Below, piece after piece: positions 34,690 to 43,828 of a DNA stretch of 64,000 nucleotides; the stretch's first letter is position 1; every line of letters begins with the position of its first letter. The translations under genes were made by a program, and so were the position numbers. The notes beneath the pieces are model-generated. The model worked only from the letters and a program-made list of their open reading frames with translations. It was not told where the DNA came from and searched no databases. The DNA is taken from contig SBGP01000081.1 in assembly GCA_006226595.1 (NCBI GenBank), positions 83,330-147,329 on the forward strand, read 5' to 3'. Source of the DNA: Deltaproteobacteria bacterium. GTDB lineage: Bacteria > Myxococcota_A > UBA796 > GCA-2862545.

Positions 34690-36790
34690 TGCCGGCCTCC
34701 TCTTCGGGGGCGCCGGCGAAGCGCCAGGTGAGCTTTCCGTCGCCGAGCCAGGTGAGCACGACATCGCCGAAGGGCGAGGCCATGAGCAGCTCGAGGTCGT
34801 TGGGGTCGTGACCCTCTTCGTCGAAGTTGTCGACGCCGGCGAAGCGGAGCTGGATCTTGTCGCCCTCGATCATGTTGTCCGAGGCGCTGTAGATCTCGTC
34901 TCCGTACTTCAGCTTGAAGATGGGCCGGAGCATCGACAGCTCGCGGGGGAGCTCGATGAGCACGTTGTCGTTGCCGTACTTGGACTCGACGGCGAGCGAG
35001 GCGCTCTGGAACGCCTCCTTCTTGACCTCGTCGACGGTCTTCTGGAACTCCGGGTGGCGCTCGATGCGCTCGGGAACCACCTCTTCGCCCTTCTTGGCGG
35101 CGACGCGGCGCTTCTCGCGGAACTCCTCGGCCTCGGCGATCTTGTACTCCTCGGTCTCGACCCAGGTCACGGCCTCGTCGGCGATGAGGATGGCGCGGTG
35201 GCGCACCACGTCGTCGCGGTCCTTCTCCTCCCCGAACACGGTGGCCTTCATCTCGACTGTGCCGAAGCTCGTCGTCTCGTGGGCGACGATGGCGGGCACG
35301 GTCTCGGGGGCCGCGAAGGACTCGTAGTCGTCCGGGTACATGTCGGTGAACTGCACGACGAGCACGAGTGTGGCGTTGTGCAGGGTCTTGGGGCTGCGGT
35401 TGTTGATGGCGATGTTCACGCCCGAGCCCATGAGCGGCGCGCTCACCTCGAGGTCGAGGTACGTGTCCTCGGGAAAGATGTCCCAGAAGCGCGGGCCGAG
35501 CAGGTCGTGGCAGAAGGCGAGGTCGGAGAGCACGAAGCCCCACTCCTTCTGGGTCCGGCGGCGTGCGAAGTGGTCCATGACCTTCTGGCGGGCGGCGGCG
35601 TTGTCGCCCTGCTCGAAGAGCATCGCCGCCATCTGCAGGTCGGGGGAGAAGCCGCCGGCGCCGAGCATCGTCGACTGGTACAGCTCGAGGATGAAGCTTC
35701 CCTCGCGGGACTTTCGCAGGTAGCTGCGGGCGCGGTAGGGGTCGGTCATGTCGCCGAGGGACTCGGCCTGACGCGGGAAGTAGGCCGCGGACTGCTGGAG
35801 CACGAGCTCGGCCTGCTTGTAGTTGCCGCGCTTGGCGAGCAGCGTGCCCTCGAGCAGCAGAGCGGGCGCGGTGCTGTCCGGGTGCTCGGCCTTGTAGTCG
35901 TCGAGCAGCTTGCCGATCACCGCGTCGTCTTCGGGATGACCGCGCTGGATCATCGCGTAGGCCTTGAGCAGGTGGGCCTCTCGTTCCTTGGGGGCCAGTG
36001 CGATGGCCTCGTCCGCCGAGGCGATGGCCGCGTCCCAGTCGCCGTTGTGCACGGCGAGGTAGGCGCGGTCGCGCTTCATCGACAGCTTGTCCCACTCGTC
36101 GAGGTACTTGTAGTAGGTGTCGCCGTACGTGAACATCTTGGTCACGAGCTCGGTCTCGAGCTTGGCCATGTCGCGGATGAGCTTCTTCTCGGCGGCGCGC
36201 TCTTCCTTGATGTCCTGAAGTACGCGGGCGGCCTGCTCGCGGTCGACGGCAAAGCCGCCGGTCGGGCTGGTGAGGCTGATGTCGCCTTCGACCTCGACCA
36301 CCGACAGGGTGGAGAGCAGCAGCTCCGAGGTCATCTCCCACATGGCGTCCTTGTCGGAGGCCTCGACCTGCTTGGCGTAGAGCTTGAGCAGGGGGTCCAT
36401 GAGCTCGCGGCGGGCTTCGAGCACCTCGGGAGCCACGTCGCGGTAGTCCTGCATCGCCACGTGCTTCATGTAGGCATCGAGCGAGTCCTTGCTCTCGAGG
36501 GCGCGGTCGAGCTCGTGAATCACGCGAACGGTGGCGTCGATGTCGTAGCCTGGGTCCTGAGCGCCCTTTTCGAGGGCTTCCATGGCCGGCGCGAAGGTCT
36601 CGTTGGCCTCGCGCAGCTGGCGCTCTTCGAGGGCGGCCTGCCGTGCGGCCTGGCTGGACGAGTACCACCAGTAGCCGCCGATGGGCAGGGCTACGGCCAG
36701 GGCGATCAGCAGGCCGCAGCCTGCGCCCATCATTCGGAATGGCGAGCCGCCGCCCTCCTGGGCGATCGTCTCGGGTGCTTCTTCGCTCAT
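34676..36790 (-). CDS. Membrane-anchored TPR protein of unknown function
   Basis: 704 aa. One membrane helix (residues about 22-43) follows a short cytosolic N-terminus. The following 230 residues are helical and charged. Residues about 250-420 contain TPR-like units (AYLAVHNGDWDAAIASADEAIALAP; LLLEGTLLAKRGNYKQAELVLQQSAAYFP). The C-terminal 250 residues look like beta-rich domains (LHNATLVLVVQFTDMYP; SFGTVEMKATVFGE). It likely organises a periplasmic complex. GGAGG precedes the ATG and a TGC-TACGTT extended -10 lies 16 bp upstream. It heads an overlapping operon with the M48 peptidase and cysteine synthase. Confidence 0.75.
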   Translation of the reverse strand: MSEEAPETIAQEGGGSPFRMMGAGCGLLIALAVALPIGGYWWYSSSQAARQAALEERQLREANETFAPAMEALEKGAQDPGYDIDATVRVIHELDRALESKDSLDAYMKHVAMQDYRDVAPEVLEARRELMDPLLKLYAKQVEASDKDAMWEMTSELLLSTLSVVEVEGDISLTSPTGGFAVDREQAARVLQDIKEERAAEKKLIRDMAKLETELVTKMFTYGDTYYKYLDEWDKLSMKRDRAYLAVHNGDWDAAIASADEAIALAPKEREAHLLKAYAMIQRGHPEDDAVIGKLLDDYKAEHPDSTAPALLLEGTLLAKRGNYKQAELVLQQSAAYFPRQAESLGDMTDPYRARSYLRKSREGSFILELYQSTMLGAGGFSPDLQMAAMLFEQGDNAAARQKVMDHFARRRTQKEWGFVLSDLAFCHDLLGPRFWDIFPEDTYLDLEVSAPLMGSGVNIAINNRSPKTLHNATLVLVVQFTDMYPDDYESFAAPETVPAIVAHETTSFGTVEMKATVFGEEKDRDDVVRHRAILIADEAVTWVETEEYKIAEAEEFREKRRVAAKKGEEVVPERIERHPEFQKTVDEVKKEAFQSASLAVESKYGNDNVLIELPRELSMLRPIFKLKYGDEIYSASDNMIEGDKIQLRFAGVDNFDEEGHDPNDLELLMASPFGDVVLTWLGDGKLTWRFAGAPEEEAGSGPE

Positions 36791-36885
36791 GTGCCTCCGT
36801 CCGAATGGAACGTAGCACCGACGTCGCGGAGGAAAAGCGGTTGAGGCCTGTCCCGGCCTGTCAGGTTGTCGTAATCTGAGAGGCG

Positions 36886-37953
36886 ATGTCTCCTCCAGCT
36901 CCGTTCAATGCCGCGCTCTCGCGCGCAGTACGCCGCCTGCTCCTCCTCCGCGACCCGAACCAGGTTCGTCGCGAACTGCCGCGCGTGGCGCTCTCGCTGG
37001 TGCCCGCGGACGTCGGGCTGCTGATCGAGGGGGCGCGCCAGCCGGTGATTATCGGCCAGTTCGGCGCGCTCGAGACCCACGACTGGAAGTGGATGCGCCA
37101 GGAGATCCTGTGCGCGCTCGCCGAGGGAGCGCCAAAGCTCGTCGTCGGACCCGACCGCTCCCCGCGCGAGGGCAAGGGACGCATGCTGGTGGTGCCGGTG
37201 TCGCGCAAGCCGGAGCGTGCGCTCGTCGTGGCCCGCACGGTGAGCCGTGGGCGCATCAAGGAAGAAGCGCTCGGGCCGCTCGGCGTGTACGGGCGGGTCG
37301 CGGCGCTGGCCCTGGACTTCGCCTCCCTGCGCCAGCACGCGGTCGACCTTCGCGAGCGATTGGAGCACTCGGCCGAGGCGGTCGAGGGCGGACTCATCGT
37401 GCTCGACGCGTCGGGCGAGGTGGCGGTGATGAACGGCGCGGCCGGGTGGTGGCTCGACACCGAGCCCGTGCTCGCGCTCGGACGCCCGCTCGTGGACCTC
37501 CCCGGCGGAGGCAAGCTCCTCGCGGTCCTCCAGGGGGAGCTTCGTCCGCGCATGGTGAGCCTGCCGGGTGGGCTGGCGGACATTCGTCACCGTCGCTGGG
37601 AGCGCGGCTCGATGCTGGTCATCGAGGGCGACTACACCGGCGGGGTGGCGCTGGCGCCGGGCGCGAGCCTGTCGTCCATCTTCGAGGAGCCGGCCAGTGA
37701 AGAGGTTGGTCCGGCGGATGGGGTGATCGAGCTCGCGCTGCAGGCCGTGGGCGCGGCGACGACCCCGGTGATGGCGCCGCGTCGTGGCGCCGTGCCCATC
37801 GACACCGGGGACGTGGTCGTGCCGATGGCCGAGATCCAGCGGCGTGCCGTGGCCAACGCCGTGGCGGTGTTCGAAGGCGACGTGGCTGCGGCGGCGAGGG
37901 CGCTGAAGATCACGCAGGAAGAGCTCCAGCGGATCCAGGCCGAGGAAGCCTAG
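36886..37953 (+). CDS. GAF/PAS-like regulator with Fis-type HTH but no AAA+ domain
   Basis: 355 aa. Residues 1-140 resemble a GAF-type sensory domain (LVVGPDRSPREGKGRMLVVPV). Residues 155-235 look like a PAS domain (HSAEAVEGGLIVLDASGEVAVMNGAAGWWLD). The last 45 residues (AEIQRRAVANAVAVFEGDVAAAARAL, then EELQRIQAEE) match the Fis-type helix-turn-helix found at the end of NtrC proteins. The ATPase module that usually lies between is absent, so it cannot activate sigma-54 in the usual way and may act as a repressor, a co-regulator or a simple DNA-binding sensor. A TAATCT box lies 8 bp before the ATG, suggesting a very short leader. Confidence 0.65.
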   Translation: MSPPAPFNAALSRAVRRLLLLRDPNQVRRELPRVALSLVPADVGLLIEGARQPVIIGQFGALETHDWKWMRQEILCALAEGAPKLVVGPDRSPREGKGRMLVVPVSRKPERALVVARTVSRGRIKEEALGPLGVYGRVAALALDFASLRQHAVDLRERLEHSAEAVEGGLIVLDASGEVAVMNGAAGWWLDTEPVLALGRPLVDLPGGGKLLAVLQGELRPRMVSLPGGLADIRHRRWERGSMLVIEGDYTGGVALAPGASLSSIFEEPASEEVGPADGVIELALQAVGAATTPVMAPRRGAVPIDTGDVVVPMAEIQRRAVANAVAVFEGDVAAAARALKITQEELQRIQAEEA

Positions 37954-38028
37954 TCTTCAGCGGCGTCGTGCGACGCCGATGGCCGGTTCGTGGGGGATGC
38001 GTCACGAACGAAGCCGTGCGTCGGGCAC

Positions 38029-38058
38029 GGGTTATGCGGCGGGGTCGCCGGAGAACCC
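38029..38058 (+). promoter_or_regulatory. Nested leader hairpin abutting the POT transporter start
   Basis: GGGTT (38029-38033) pairs with AACCC (38054-38058) and, inside, CGGCG (38037-38041) pairs with CGCCG (38046-38050). The Shine-Dalgarno GGAG (38050-38053) lies in the structure, directly before the ATG at 38059. Confidence 0.35.
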
Positions 38059-39432
38059 ATGGCCAAGTACCTGACCGCGCCCGTGCCCACGACCGAGATG
38101 CCCAAGGGCATTCCCTACATCGTCGGAAACGAGGCTGCCGAGCGCTTTTCCTACTACGGCATGCTCGCGATCCTGCAGGTGTTCATGACCGAGCACCTCA
38201 TGACGTCGACCGGCGAGGCCGACTACATGACCGACCCGGAGACGCGGGTGGCCATGTCCCTGTTCCGGGCGGCGGCGTACACCTTCCCGTTCCTCGGAGC
38301 GCTGCTCGCGGACGCGTTCCTCGGCAAGTACCGGACCATCCTGTACCTGTCCGTCGTGTACTGCCTCGGCCACTTCTCACTGGCGCTGATGGACCTCCCG
38401 GAGGCTGCACTCCAGGCGACCCTGGAGCCCCGGCAGTGGATGTACCTCGGCCTGTTCCTGATCGCGGTGGGCGCGGGTGGCATCAAGCCCTGTGTGTCGG
38501 CGCACGTCGGGGACCAGTTCGGCGTGAGCAACCGCCACCTCCTCGAGAAGGTGTTCTCCGCGTTCTACTTCTCGATCAACGTGGGCGCGGCCATCTCGAT
38601 GTGGCTCATCCCCATCTTCCTCGAGCGCTTCGGCCCGGGCGTGGCCTTCGGCGTGCCCGGCGTGCTGATGGCCCTCGCGACGGTGGCGTTCTGGCTCGGC
38701 AGGCACGAGTTCGTGCACATCCCCGCCAAGGGCGCGGACTTCATCCGCGAGGTGTTCAGCAGCGAGGGACTCGGGGTGCTGCTCAAGCTGCTGCCCATCT
38801 ACGCCTTCGTCGCCGTGTTCTGGTCCGTGTACGACCAGTCCGGGTCCACGTGGGTCGAGCAGGCCAAGGAGATGGACCGCGTGTTCCTCGGCTTCGAGTG
38901 GCTGCCGAGCCAGGTCCAGGCCATCAACGGCCTGCTGATCCTCGCGTACATCCCGCTGTTCTCGATGGTGGTGTACCCGACCATCGACCGCTTCTTCCCG
39001 CTGAGTGCGATTCGCAAGATCGGTATCGGGCTGTTCCTGACCGTGGCGGCCTTCGCGATCAGCGCGGTGTGCCAGGAGTGGATCGATGCAGGCCAGCAGC
39101 CCTCCATCGCATGGCAGATCGTCTGCTACATGGTGCTCACCGCCGGAGAGGTGATGGTGAGCATCACCTGCCTCGAGTTCAGCTACACGCAGGCGCCGAC
39201 CAAGATGAAGTCGCTGGTGATGGCGACGTACCTGGCGTCGGTGTCCGCGGGAAACCTGATCACCGCGGGCGTGAACACGGTGACGATGGACGAGAACGGC
39301 AACAGCACCTTCGAGGGGGCGGACTACTACTGGTTCTTCGTGGGCCTGATGTTCGTGGCTGCGGTGGTGTACATCGGCGTGTCGCGCTTCTACGTGCCCA
39401 AGGAGTACATCCAGGAAGAGGCCACCGCCTAA
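38059..39432 (+). CDS. Proton-dependent oligopeptide transporter (POT/PTR2 family)
   Basis: 457 aa, a normal length for bacterial POT proteins. The proton-coupling motif ExxERFxYYG is present as NEAAERFSYYGM (residues 24-35), and the family segment GAGGIKPCVSAHVGDQF follows. Twelve to fourteen membrane helices can be traced. It imports di- or tripeptides (some members import nitrate or drugs) with protons across the inner membrane. The ATG at 38059 is preferred (GGAGA upstream, MAKYLTAP start); an in-frame start at 37990 would add a non-hydrophobic tail and overlap the promoter region. Confidence 0.92.
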   Translation: MAKYLTAPVPTTEMPKGIPYIVGNEAAERFSYYGMLAILQVFMTEHLMTSTGEADYMTDPETRVAMSLFRAAAYTFPFLGALLADAFLGKYRTILYLSVVYCLGHFSLALMDLPEAALQATLEPRQWMYLGLFLIAVGAGGIKPCVSAHVGDQFGVSNRHLLEKVFSAFYFSINVGAAISMWLIPIFLERFGPGVAFGVPGVLMALATVAFWLGRHEFVHIPAKGADFIREVFSSEGLGVLLKLLPIYAFVAVFWSVYDQSGSTWVEQAKEMDRVFLGFEWLPSQVQAINGLLILAYIPLFSMVVYPTIDRFFPLSAIRKIGIGLFLTVAAFAISAVCQEWIDAGQQPSIAWQIVCYMVLTAGEVMVSITCLEFSYTQAPTKMKSLVMATYLASVSAGNLITAGVNTVTMDENGNSTFEGADYYWFFVGLMFVAAVVYIGVSRFYVPKEYIQEEATA

Positions 39433-39499
39433 GGCGTGCTTGCCCGGGAACGCGGCGCGTGTTCCCTGTTCGAGTCCCGGTTCTCCGGGGGAGGTCGGC

Positions 39500-40273
39500 A
39501 TGCGCGCTTGGCTGTGGCTAGTGGTCGTGGGATGTGGTGGGCTTCCGCCCGAGGGCAACCTGCCCGGGCAGTGCATCGACCTCGTCGACAACGACCAGGA
39601 CGGGCTTTTCGACTGCAATGACCCGGACTGCAATGCCGACCCGCTGTGCGCGGGCGGCGGGGATGCGGATACCGACGCGGACAGCGACAGCGACTCGGAC
39701 ACCGACACGGACAGCGACAGCGATGCCGACAGCGACGCGGACGCGGACGCGGACGCGGACAGTGACTCGGACACGGACGCGGACACCGACACGGATCCGC
39801 CGCCCACCGGGGGGGATGCGACGGCCCAGTGGAGTGGCACCGCGACCATCGGGTCGAGCGCCACGCATCAGTTCCGCTACCACCACGTGGTGAGCAACAA
39901 CACGGGCGGTCAGCTGAGCATCGGGGACACGCTGTGTGACGTGCGGCTACGCCACAGCTCTACGGGCACGAGCACCGAGTGCGCGGGCTGCAGCTTCGCG
40001 TTCACGATGTCGGCGATGCAGCTCGACACGAGCTTCGCGGGTAGCGGCCACAGCGGCGCCTACTGCGCGGCGTGGCACGACTTCTCGACCATCGAGAACG
40101 AGTTCGGCTGGTGGCGAGGGCTTGGCTACCACCCGAGCTACCAGAGCGGTGGCGCCGCGGTGATGTACCAGTACAGCACCTTCGGCTGGTACAGCATGTA
40201 TGCGGACAGCGTGTCCTACACGGGCGGGCAGCTGGTGTGGTCCATCGACCCCTGGACTGGCTACTCGTACTGA
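39500..40273 (+). CDS. Lipoprotein with Asp/Ser repeat linker and unknown C-terminal beta domain
   Basis: 257 aa, lipobox VVGC. After a short segment containing DNDQDGLFDCNDPDC, a calcium-binding-like motif frequent in myxobacterial surface proteins, residues about 53-102 are pure Asp/Ser/Thr/Ala repeats very like those in the lipoprotein at 60-890. The C-terminal 140 residues are beta-rich with cysteine pairs (CDVRLRHSS, CAGCSF) and aromatic strands (FGWWRGLGYHPSY, FGWYSMYADS), resembling no family I know. The linker probably holds the domain away from the outer membrane. GGGGGAGG precedes the ATG. Confidence 0.8.
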   Translation: MRAWLWLVVVGCGGLPPEGNLPGQCIDLVDNDQDGLFDCNDPDCNADPLCAGGGDADTDADSDSDSDTDTDSDSDADSDADADADADSDSDTDADTDTDPPPTGGDATAQWSGTATIGSSATHQFRYHHVVSNNTGGQLSIGDTLCDVRLRHSSTGTSTECAGCSFAFTMSAMQLDTSFAGSGHSGAYCAAWHDFSTIENEFGWWRGLGYHPSYQSGGAAVMYQYSTFGWYSMYADSVSYTGGQLVWSIDPWTGYSY

Positions 40274-40285
40274 GTCCACCGAGCC

Positions 40286-40576
40286 CTAGTGAGTGCCCTC
40301 GACGCGGCGAAGGGCGGCTCCCCGGTAGGTCTCGACCAGCGCGCGCTGCCAGGCCGCGACGTCGGAGGCGCTCGTGGTGTCGAGCCACGGCGGCAGCTCG
40401 GTGAGCTCCTGGAGGTGCTTCACGCGCTGCTCGGCCTCCCAGCGACGCAGCTCGAGCTCCTTCTCCTTGAGTGCGAAGAAGCGGGCGACCGTGCCGCGGA
40501 CGAGCACCGTGGTGCACACGACGGTGAGCATCATCACGGGCGTGGCGAAGAAGACGATGGGGAGGAGTTCTTCCAT
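40286..40576 (-). CDS. Small membrane protein with C-terminal coiled coil
   Basis: 96 aa. It has one N-terminal membrane helix (residues about 4-26, LLPIVFFATPVMMLTVVCTTVLV) followed by a charged helix RFFALKEKELELRRWEAEQRVKHLQEL, likely a coiled coil, and a short tail. The plan resembles phage-shock PspB/PspC-type or other small inner-membrane adaptors, but no family match is certain. The ATG at 40576 has GAGG upstream. It stands alone between two longer genes, with repeat array 2 behind its start. Confidence 0.6.
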   Translation of the reverse strand: MEELLPIVFFATPVMMLTVVCTTVLVRGTVARFFALKEKELELRRWEAEQRVKHLQELTELPPWLDTTSASDVAAWQRALVETYRGAALRRVEGTH

Positions 40577-40671
40577 GAGGGGCCTCGGGTAGGGGGGCAT
40601 CCGGCAAGCCGGATGGCTTGGCTACGGGCGTGAGCCGAGAACTATTTCAAGGTCGTGGCGGGGCCGGTGGC

Positions 40672-40816
40672 GGGTGCGGTGCCAGGCGTGGTGGCGGGTG
40701 CGGTGCCAGGCGTGGTGGCGGGTGCGGTGCCAGGCGTGGTGGCGGGTGCGGTGCCAGGCGTGGTGGCGGGTGCGGTGCTAGGCGTGGTGGCGGGTGCGGT
40801 GCCAGGCGTGGTGGCG
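40672..40816 (+). repeat. Repeat array 2 (24-bp REP-like family, 6 copies)
   Basis: Six units in exact 24-bp register, each GGTGCGGTGCCAGGCGTGGTGGCG except one with CTAGG. Near identity suggests recent amplification. It lies 23 bp beyond the stop of the minus-strand aminotransferase (40840). Confidence 0.95.
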
Positions 40817-40839
40817 GTCCGCGCCGAGATGACAGCGGG

Positions 40840-42018
40840 CTACAGTCTCGTACGCAGCGCGTCGGCGAGTGCCTCGTAGTCCTCCAGCTCGTTGTAGATC
40901 TGGGCGGCCACGCGCAGACACGCTCCTTGCGGAAGCCAGGTGACCTGCGCCTCGATGTGGTGCTCGAACAGCAAGCAGTCCTTGAGCAGGCGCGCTTCCT
41001 CGGGGTTCGCCGCCAGCTCGGCGGGCAGGAGTACCGGGACCATCGACGCCCACTGGCTGGGCTCGCCGAGGAGTGCGCCGCCCACGTGCACGGCCACATG
41101 CTCCGCCCCTGCTCGCGCGAGGTCTCGGTTGTGCCCCATCACGTCTCCCGCCTCGGCGAGCAAGGCCAAGGCGAAGGGTGCCGTCAGGTGTGGGGAGGGG
41201 TCTCGCGTGCCCAGCAGGTCGTACTCCTCGGCGAAGCCCTGATCGAGACCCCAGGAGATCACGGCCGGGTGGATGTCGCGCTGACGGGGCGGCGTGCACC
41301 AGAGCACTGCGGACGACCGTGGGCTCCACGCCCACTTGTGCAGGTTTCCGACCCAGAAGTCCGCGCCGAGGGCGGGTACGTCGACCTCGATGCAGCCGGG
41401 GACGTGCGCCGCGTCGACGATGAGCAGCACGTCGTGCTCGCGGCAGATGGCCGCGAACGCGTCGACGGCAAGGACGAGTCCCGTTCCCGAGTGGATCTGG
41501 TCGACCACCGCAAGTCGCGTATTCGGCTTCAGGCCCGCGCGAAAGGCGTCGAGAAGGCGCTCGGGTCGAGGGTCATCCGTCGGCATGGTCCAGGTCTGCA
41601 GCGCCAGTCCGCGCTCGCGAGCCGCGTAGCGAGCCCCGTTGTTTACGCCGCCGTAGCCCTGGTCCGCGACCAGCAGGCCATCTCCGGGCTCGAGCGGAAT
41701 CGAGCGCAGCAGGCCGTAGATGCCGGTGGTCGCGTTGTCGACGAACGCCATGTCCTCGCCGCGCGCACCCAGGAATGCGGCGACGCGGGCGACCGCCTCA
41801 CGCAGGTGCGGCACGTTCCGGACGCCCGAGGGCATGCCGTTCGGCGCAAGGTCGCGGAGCAGGAACCGCGCCGGCTGCCGCTCGATCTCACGCTGGATCC
41901 GCCACTGCTCCTCGAGCACCGCAAGAGGGGGTGCGCCCACCGTGCCGTGGTTCAGGTAGCGCAGGTTCGGGTCGAGTCCCCAACGCGCACGCAGCGCCGA
42001 GCCGAAGGTCCAGGACAT
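40840..42018 (-). CDS. Class V aminotransferase, isopenicillin-N-epimerase-like
   Basis: 392 aa. The start LRYLNHGTVGAPP and the segment NATTGIYGLLRSI are typical of the isopenicillin-N epimerase / cysteine-desulfurase-like branch. The PLP lysine is in VGNLHKWAWSP and the ring aspartate in LIVDAAHVPG. Such enzymes can be epimerases, kynureninase-like lyases or aminotransferases, so the reaction is open. GGAG precedes the ATG. It is divergent from a beta-lactamase-like gene, with only 58 bp between them; a CCTTG/CAAGG hairpin partly covers its ribosome site. Confidence 0.88.
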   Translation of the reverse strand: MSWTFGSALRARWGLDPNLRYLNHGTVGAPPLAVLEEQWRIQREIERQPARFLLRDLAPNGMPSGVRNVPHLREAVARVAAFLGARGEDMAFVDNATTGIYGLLRSIPLEPGDGLLVADQGYGGVNNGARYAARERGLALQTWTMPTDDPRPERLLDAFRAGLKPNTRLAVVDQIHSGTGLVLAVDAFAAICREHDVLLIVDAAHVPGCIEVDVPALGADFWVGNLHKWAWSPRSSAVLWCTPPRQRDIHPAVISWGLDQGFAEEYDLLGTRDPSPHLTAPFALALLAEAGDVMGHNRDLARAGAEHVAVHVGGALLGEPSQWASMVPVLLPAELAANPEEARLLKDCLLFEHHIEAQVTWLPQGACLRVAAQIYNELEDYEALADALRTRL

Positions 42019-42076
42019 CGGAGTCTCCTTGCCCCGAGGATACGCAAGGTAGGCTGTGTGCACGACTGGAGGATGC

Positions 42077-43279
42077 GTGATCCACGGAGGAACCCTCGAT
42101 GTGCCTCGCGACCTCGCGAGCATCACACGCTTCGCGGGGGAGACGGATGCCAGCGGCGTGGGCCGTCCAGAGGTCGAGCGCATCTGGCAGCGCGTGGAGG
42201 GCTTGTACCGCACGGGCGTGCATCCAGCGATCAGCCTGTGCATCCGCCGCGGAGGCCGCACCGTCCTCGACCGCAGCATCGGCTTCGAGCGCGACGGCGT
42301 GGTCGCCACGCCCGACACCCCGTTCTGCATCTTCTCGGCGAGCAAGGCGGTCACGGCGATGGTCATGCATCTGCTCGACGACCGCGGGGTGCTGCACATC
42401 GATGACCGCGTCGTCCACTACATCCCGGAGTTCGGGCAGGGCGGGAAAGGCGGCACCACCATCCGCCACGTACTGACGCATCGGGCTGGTATTCCCAGCC
42501 TCGAGGGGCACACCGACCTCGAGCTTCTCGCCGATCCGGAGCGCATCCTCGGCCTGCTGTGCGCCGCTGAGCCGACGGTGCGCGCGGGACGTCGTGTGGC
42601 CTACCACGCCATCACGGGTGGCTTCGTGCTTGCGGAGATCGTGCGGCGTGTCACCGGCAAGACGATTCGCGAGGTGCTTGCCGAAGAGCTGCTCGACCCC
42701 CTGGGCTTCCGGTGGATGAACTACGGCGTGCGCGAAGAAGACATCCCCGCGGTGGCTCAGAACGCGTTCACCGGGCGTGCTCCGCCGAAGGTCGTCGGCG
42801 CCATCGCGCGCCGCGCCTTGGGCGTGCCCTTCGAGGAAGTGCCGGGTATCTCCAACGATCCGCGCTGGCTGCGGGCCATCGTGCCCAGTGGAAACGTCGT
42901 GTCCACCGCGAACGAGCTGTCCCGCTTCTTCCAGCTCCTCCTCGACGGCGGACAGCTTGATGGCGTGCGCATCATGGAGGGGCGGACCGTGGACCGCGCC
43001 CGCAACGAGACCTCCTACCTGGAGCTCGACTTCACGCTGGGCATGCCGGTGCGCTACGGCGTCGGACTGATGCTCGGGGACACGCTGATCTCGCCCTTCG
43101 GGCCGGACACACGCCAGGCGTTTGGACACCTGGGCTTCATCCAGTGCTTCGGTTGGGCAGACCCGGAGCGGGACATTGCGGTGGGCCTGCTCACCAGTGG
43201 CAAGCCGGCGGTCGGCCGGCACCTCGCGTCGCTCGTCCGCTTGTTGCGCAGCATCTCGAAGCTGCCGAAGGTCACCTGA
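42077..43279 (+). CDS. Serine beta-lactamase-like hydrolase (class C / esterase EstB type)
   Basis: 400 aa. The active-site SxxK is SASK (87-90) in TPFCIFSASKAVTAMVMH. The family motif H-x-L-T-H-x-A-G-I follows as RHVLTHRAGIPS, and the second Tyr motif is YHAITGG, with His-Ala instead of Ser-Asn, typical of esterases rather than true beta-lactamases. FGHLGFIQCFGW near the end supplies the HxG segment. No signal peptide is present, so it acts in the cytosol. The GTG at 42077 has GGAGG four bases upstream. Its TGA abuts the stop of the convergent DUF3501 gene with no base between. Confidence 0.88.
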   Translation: MIHGGTLDVPRDLASITRFAGETDASGVGRPEVERIWQRVEGLYRTGVHPAISLCIRRGGRTVLDRSIGFERDGVVATPDTPFCIFSASKAVTAMVMHLLDDRGVLHIDDRVVHYIPEFGQGGKGGTTIRHVLTHRAGIPSLEGHTDLELLADPERILGLLCAAEPTVRAGRRVAYHAITGGFVLAEIVRRVTGKTIREVLAEELLDPLGFRWMNYGVREEDIPAVAQNAFTGRAPPKVVGAIARRALGVPFEEVPGISNDPRWLRAIVPSGNVVSTANELSRFFQLLLDGGQLDGVRIMEGRTVDRARNETSYLELDFTLGMPVRYGVGLMLGDTLISPFGPDTRQAFGHLGFIQCFGWADPERDIAVGLLTSGKPAVGRHLASLVRLLRSISKLPKVT

Positions 43280-43828
43280 TCAGGCGAGGTCCTCGCGCAG
43301 CGCCTCGCGCTGGGCCTCGGTGAGCTCGGTGCGCACGGACAGGCCGTCGAGCTCGCAGCCCATGGCGACGGGGGTGTGCCCACCGACGGGGAAGCGCACG
43401 TATTGCACGCTGGAGAGCTTGCCGTCCTCGATCTGGCGGCCGTCGTAGAGGCCGGTGACGCGCGTGCCGTCTTCGAGCTCGAGGTAGAGCTTGTCGGGAA
43501 GGTCGGTCCAGGCGCGCAGCTTGTCCTTGCGCTCCTCGGGGTCGTCCACCTCGATGAGCACGACGGTGCCGAGCTCCCCGGGGCCTCCGATCAGCTCGTT
43601 GTAGGTGTCGATCTCGTGCTGGATATCGGCGTCGCGCACGATGCGCTCGATGCGCATCATTTCCTGGACCTGGTAGCGGACCGTGTCCGTGTTCTCGAAG
43701 AGCACCGTGATAGGGCCAGCGGTCACTCGCCGTGGCTCCTTGATCGCGAGGATCTTGGGGCGCTCGACAGGACGCACGTCCGTCCAGGTCATGAAGTCGA
43801 CGATGTCTTCGCGGCGGACCTTCTGCAT
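43280..43828 (-). CDS. DUF3501 family protein
   Basis: 182 aa matching DUF3501: the N-terminal RPKILAIKEPRRVTAGPITVLFENTDTVRYQVQEMMRIERI region and the later GTVVLIEVDDPEERKDKL and VQYVRFPVG. The family has no assigned reaction but is typically encoded next to rubrerythrin and a heterodisulfide-reductase-like iron-sulfur protein, exactly as here. It is probably part of an oxidative-stress or peroxide-handling redox chain. Its ATG shares a base with the upstream stop (TGATG), so it is co-translated with the iron-sulfur protein. Confidence 0.88.
   Translation of the reverse strand: MQKVRREDIVDFMTWTDVRPVERPKILAIKEPRRVTAGPITVLFENTDTVRYQVQEMMRIERIVRDADIQHEIDTYNELIGGPGELGTVVLIEVDDPEERKDKLRAWTDLPDKLYLELEDGTRVTGLYDGRQIEDGKLSSVQYVRFPVGGHTPVAMGCELDGLSVRTELTEAQREALREDLA

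Noticed and set aside
39460..39492. tRNA-like T-loop (GTTCGAGTCCC)
   Set aside because: The flanking five-base stems do not pair, there is no acceptor or D arm, and the 67-bp gap also holds the ribosome site of the next gene.
40672..40816. CRISPR array
   Set aside because: Units are contiguous 24-mers with no unique spacers, and no cas gene is present.
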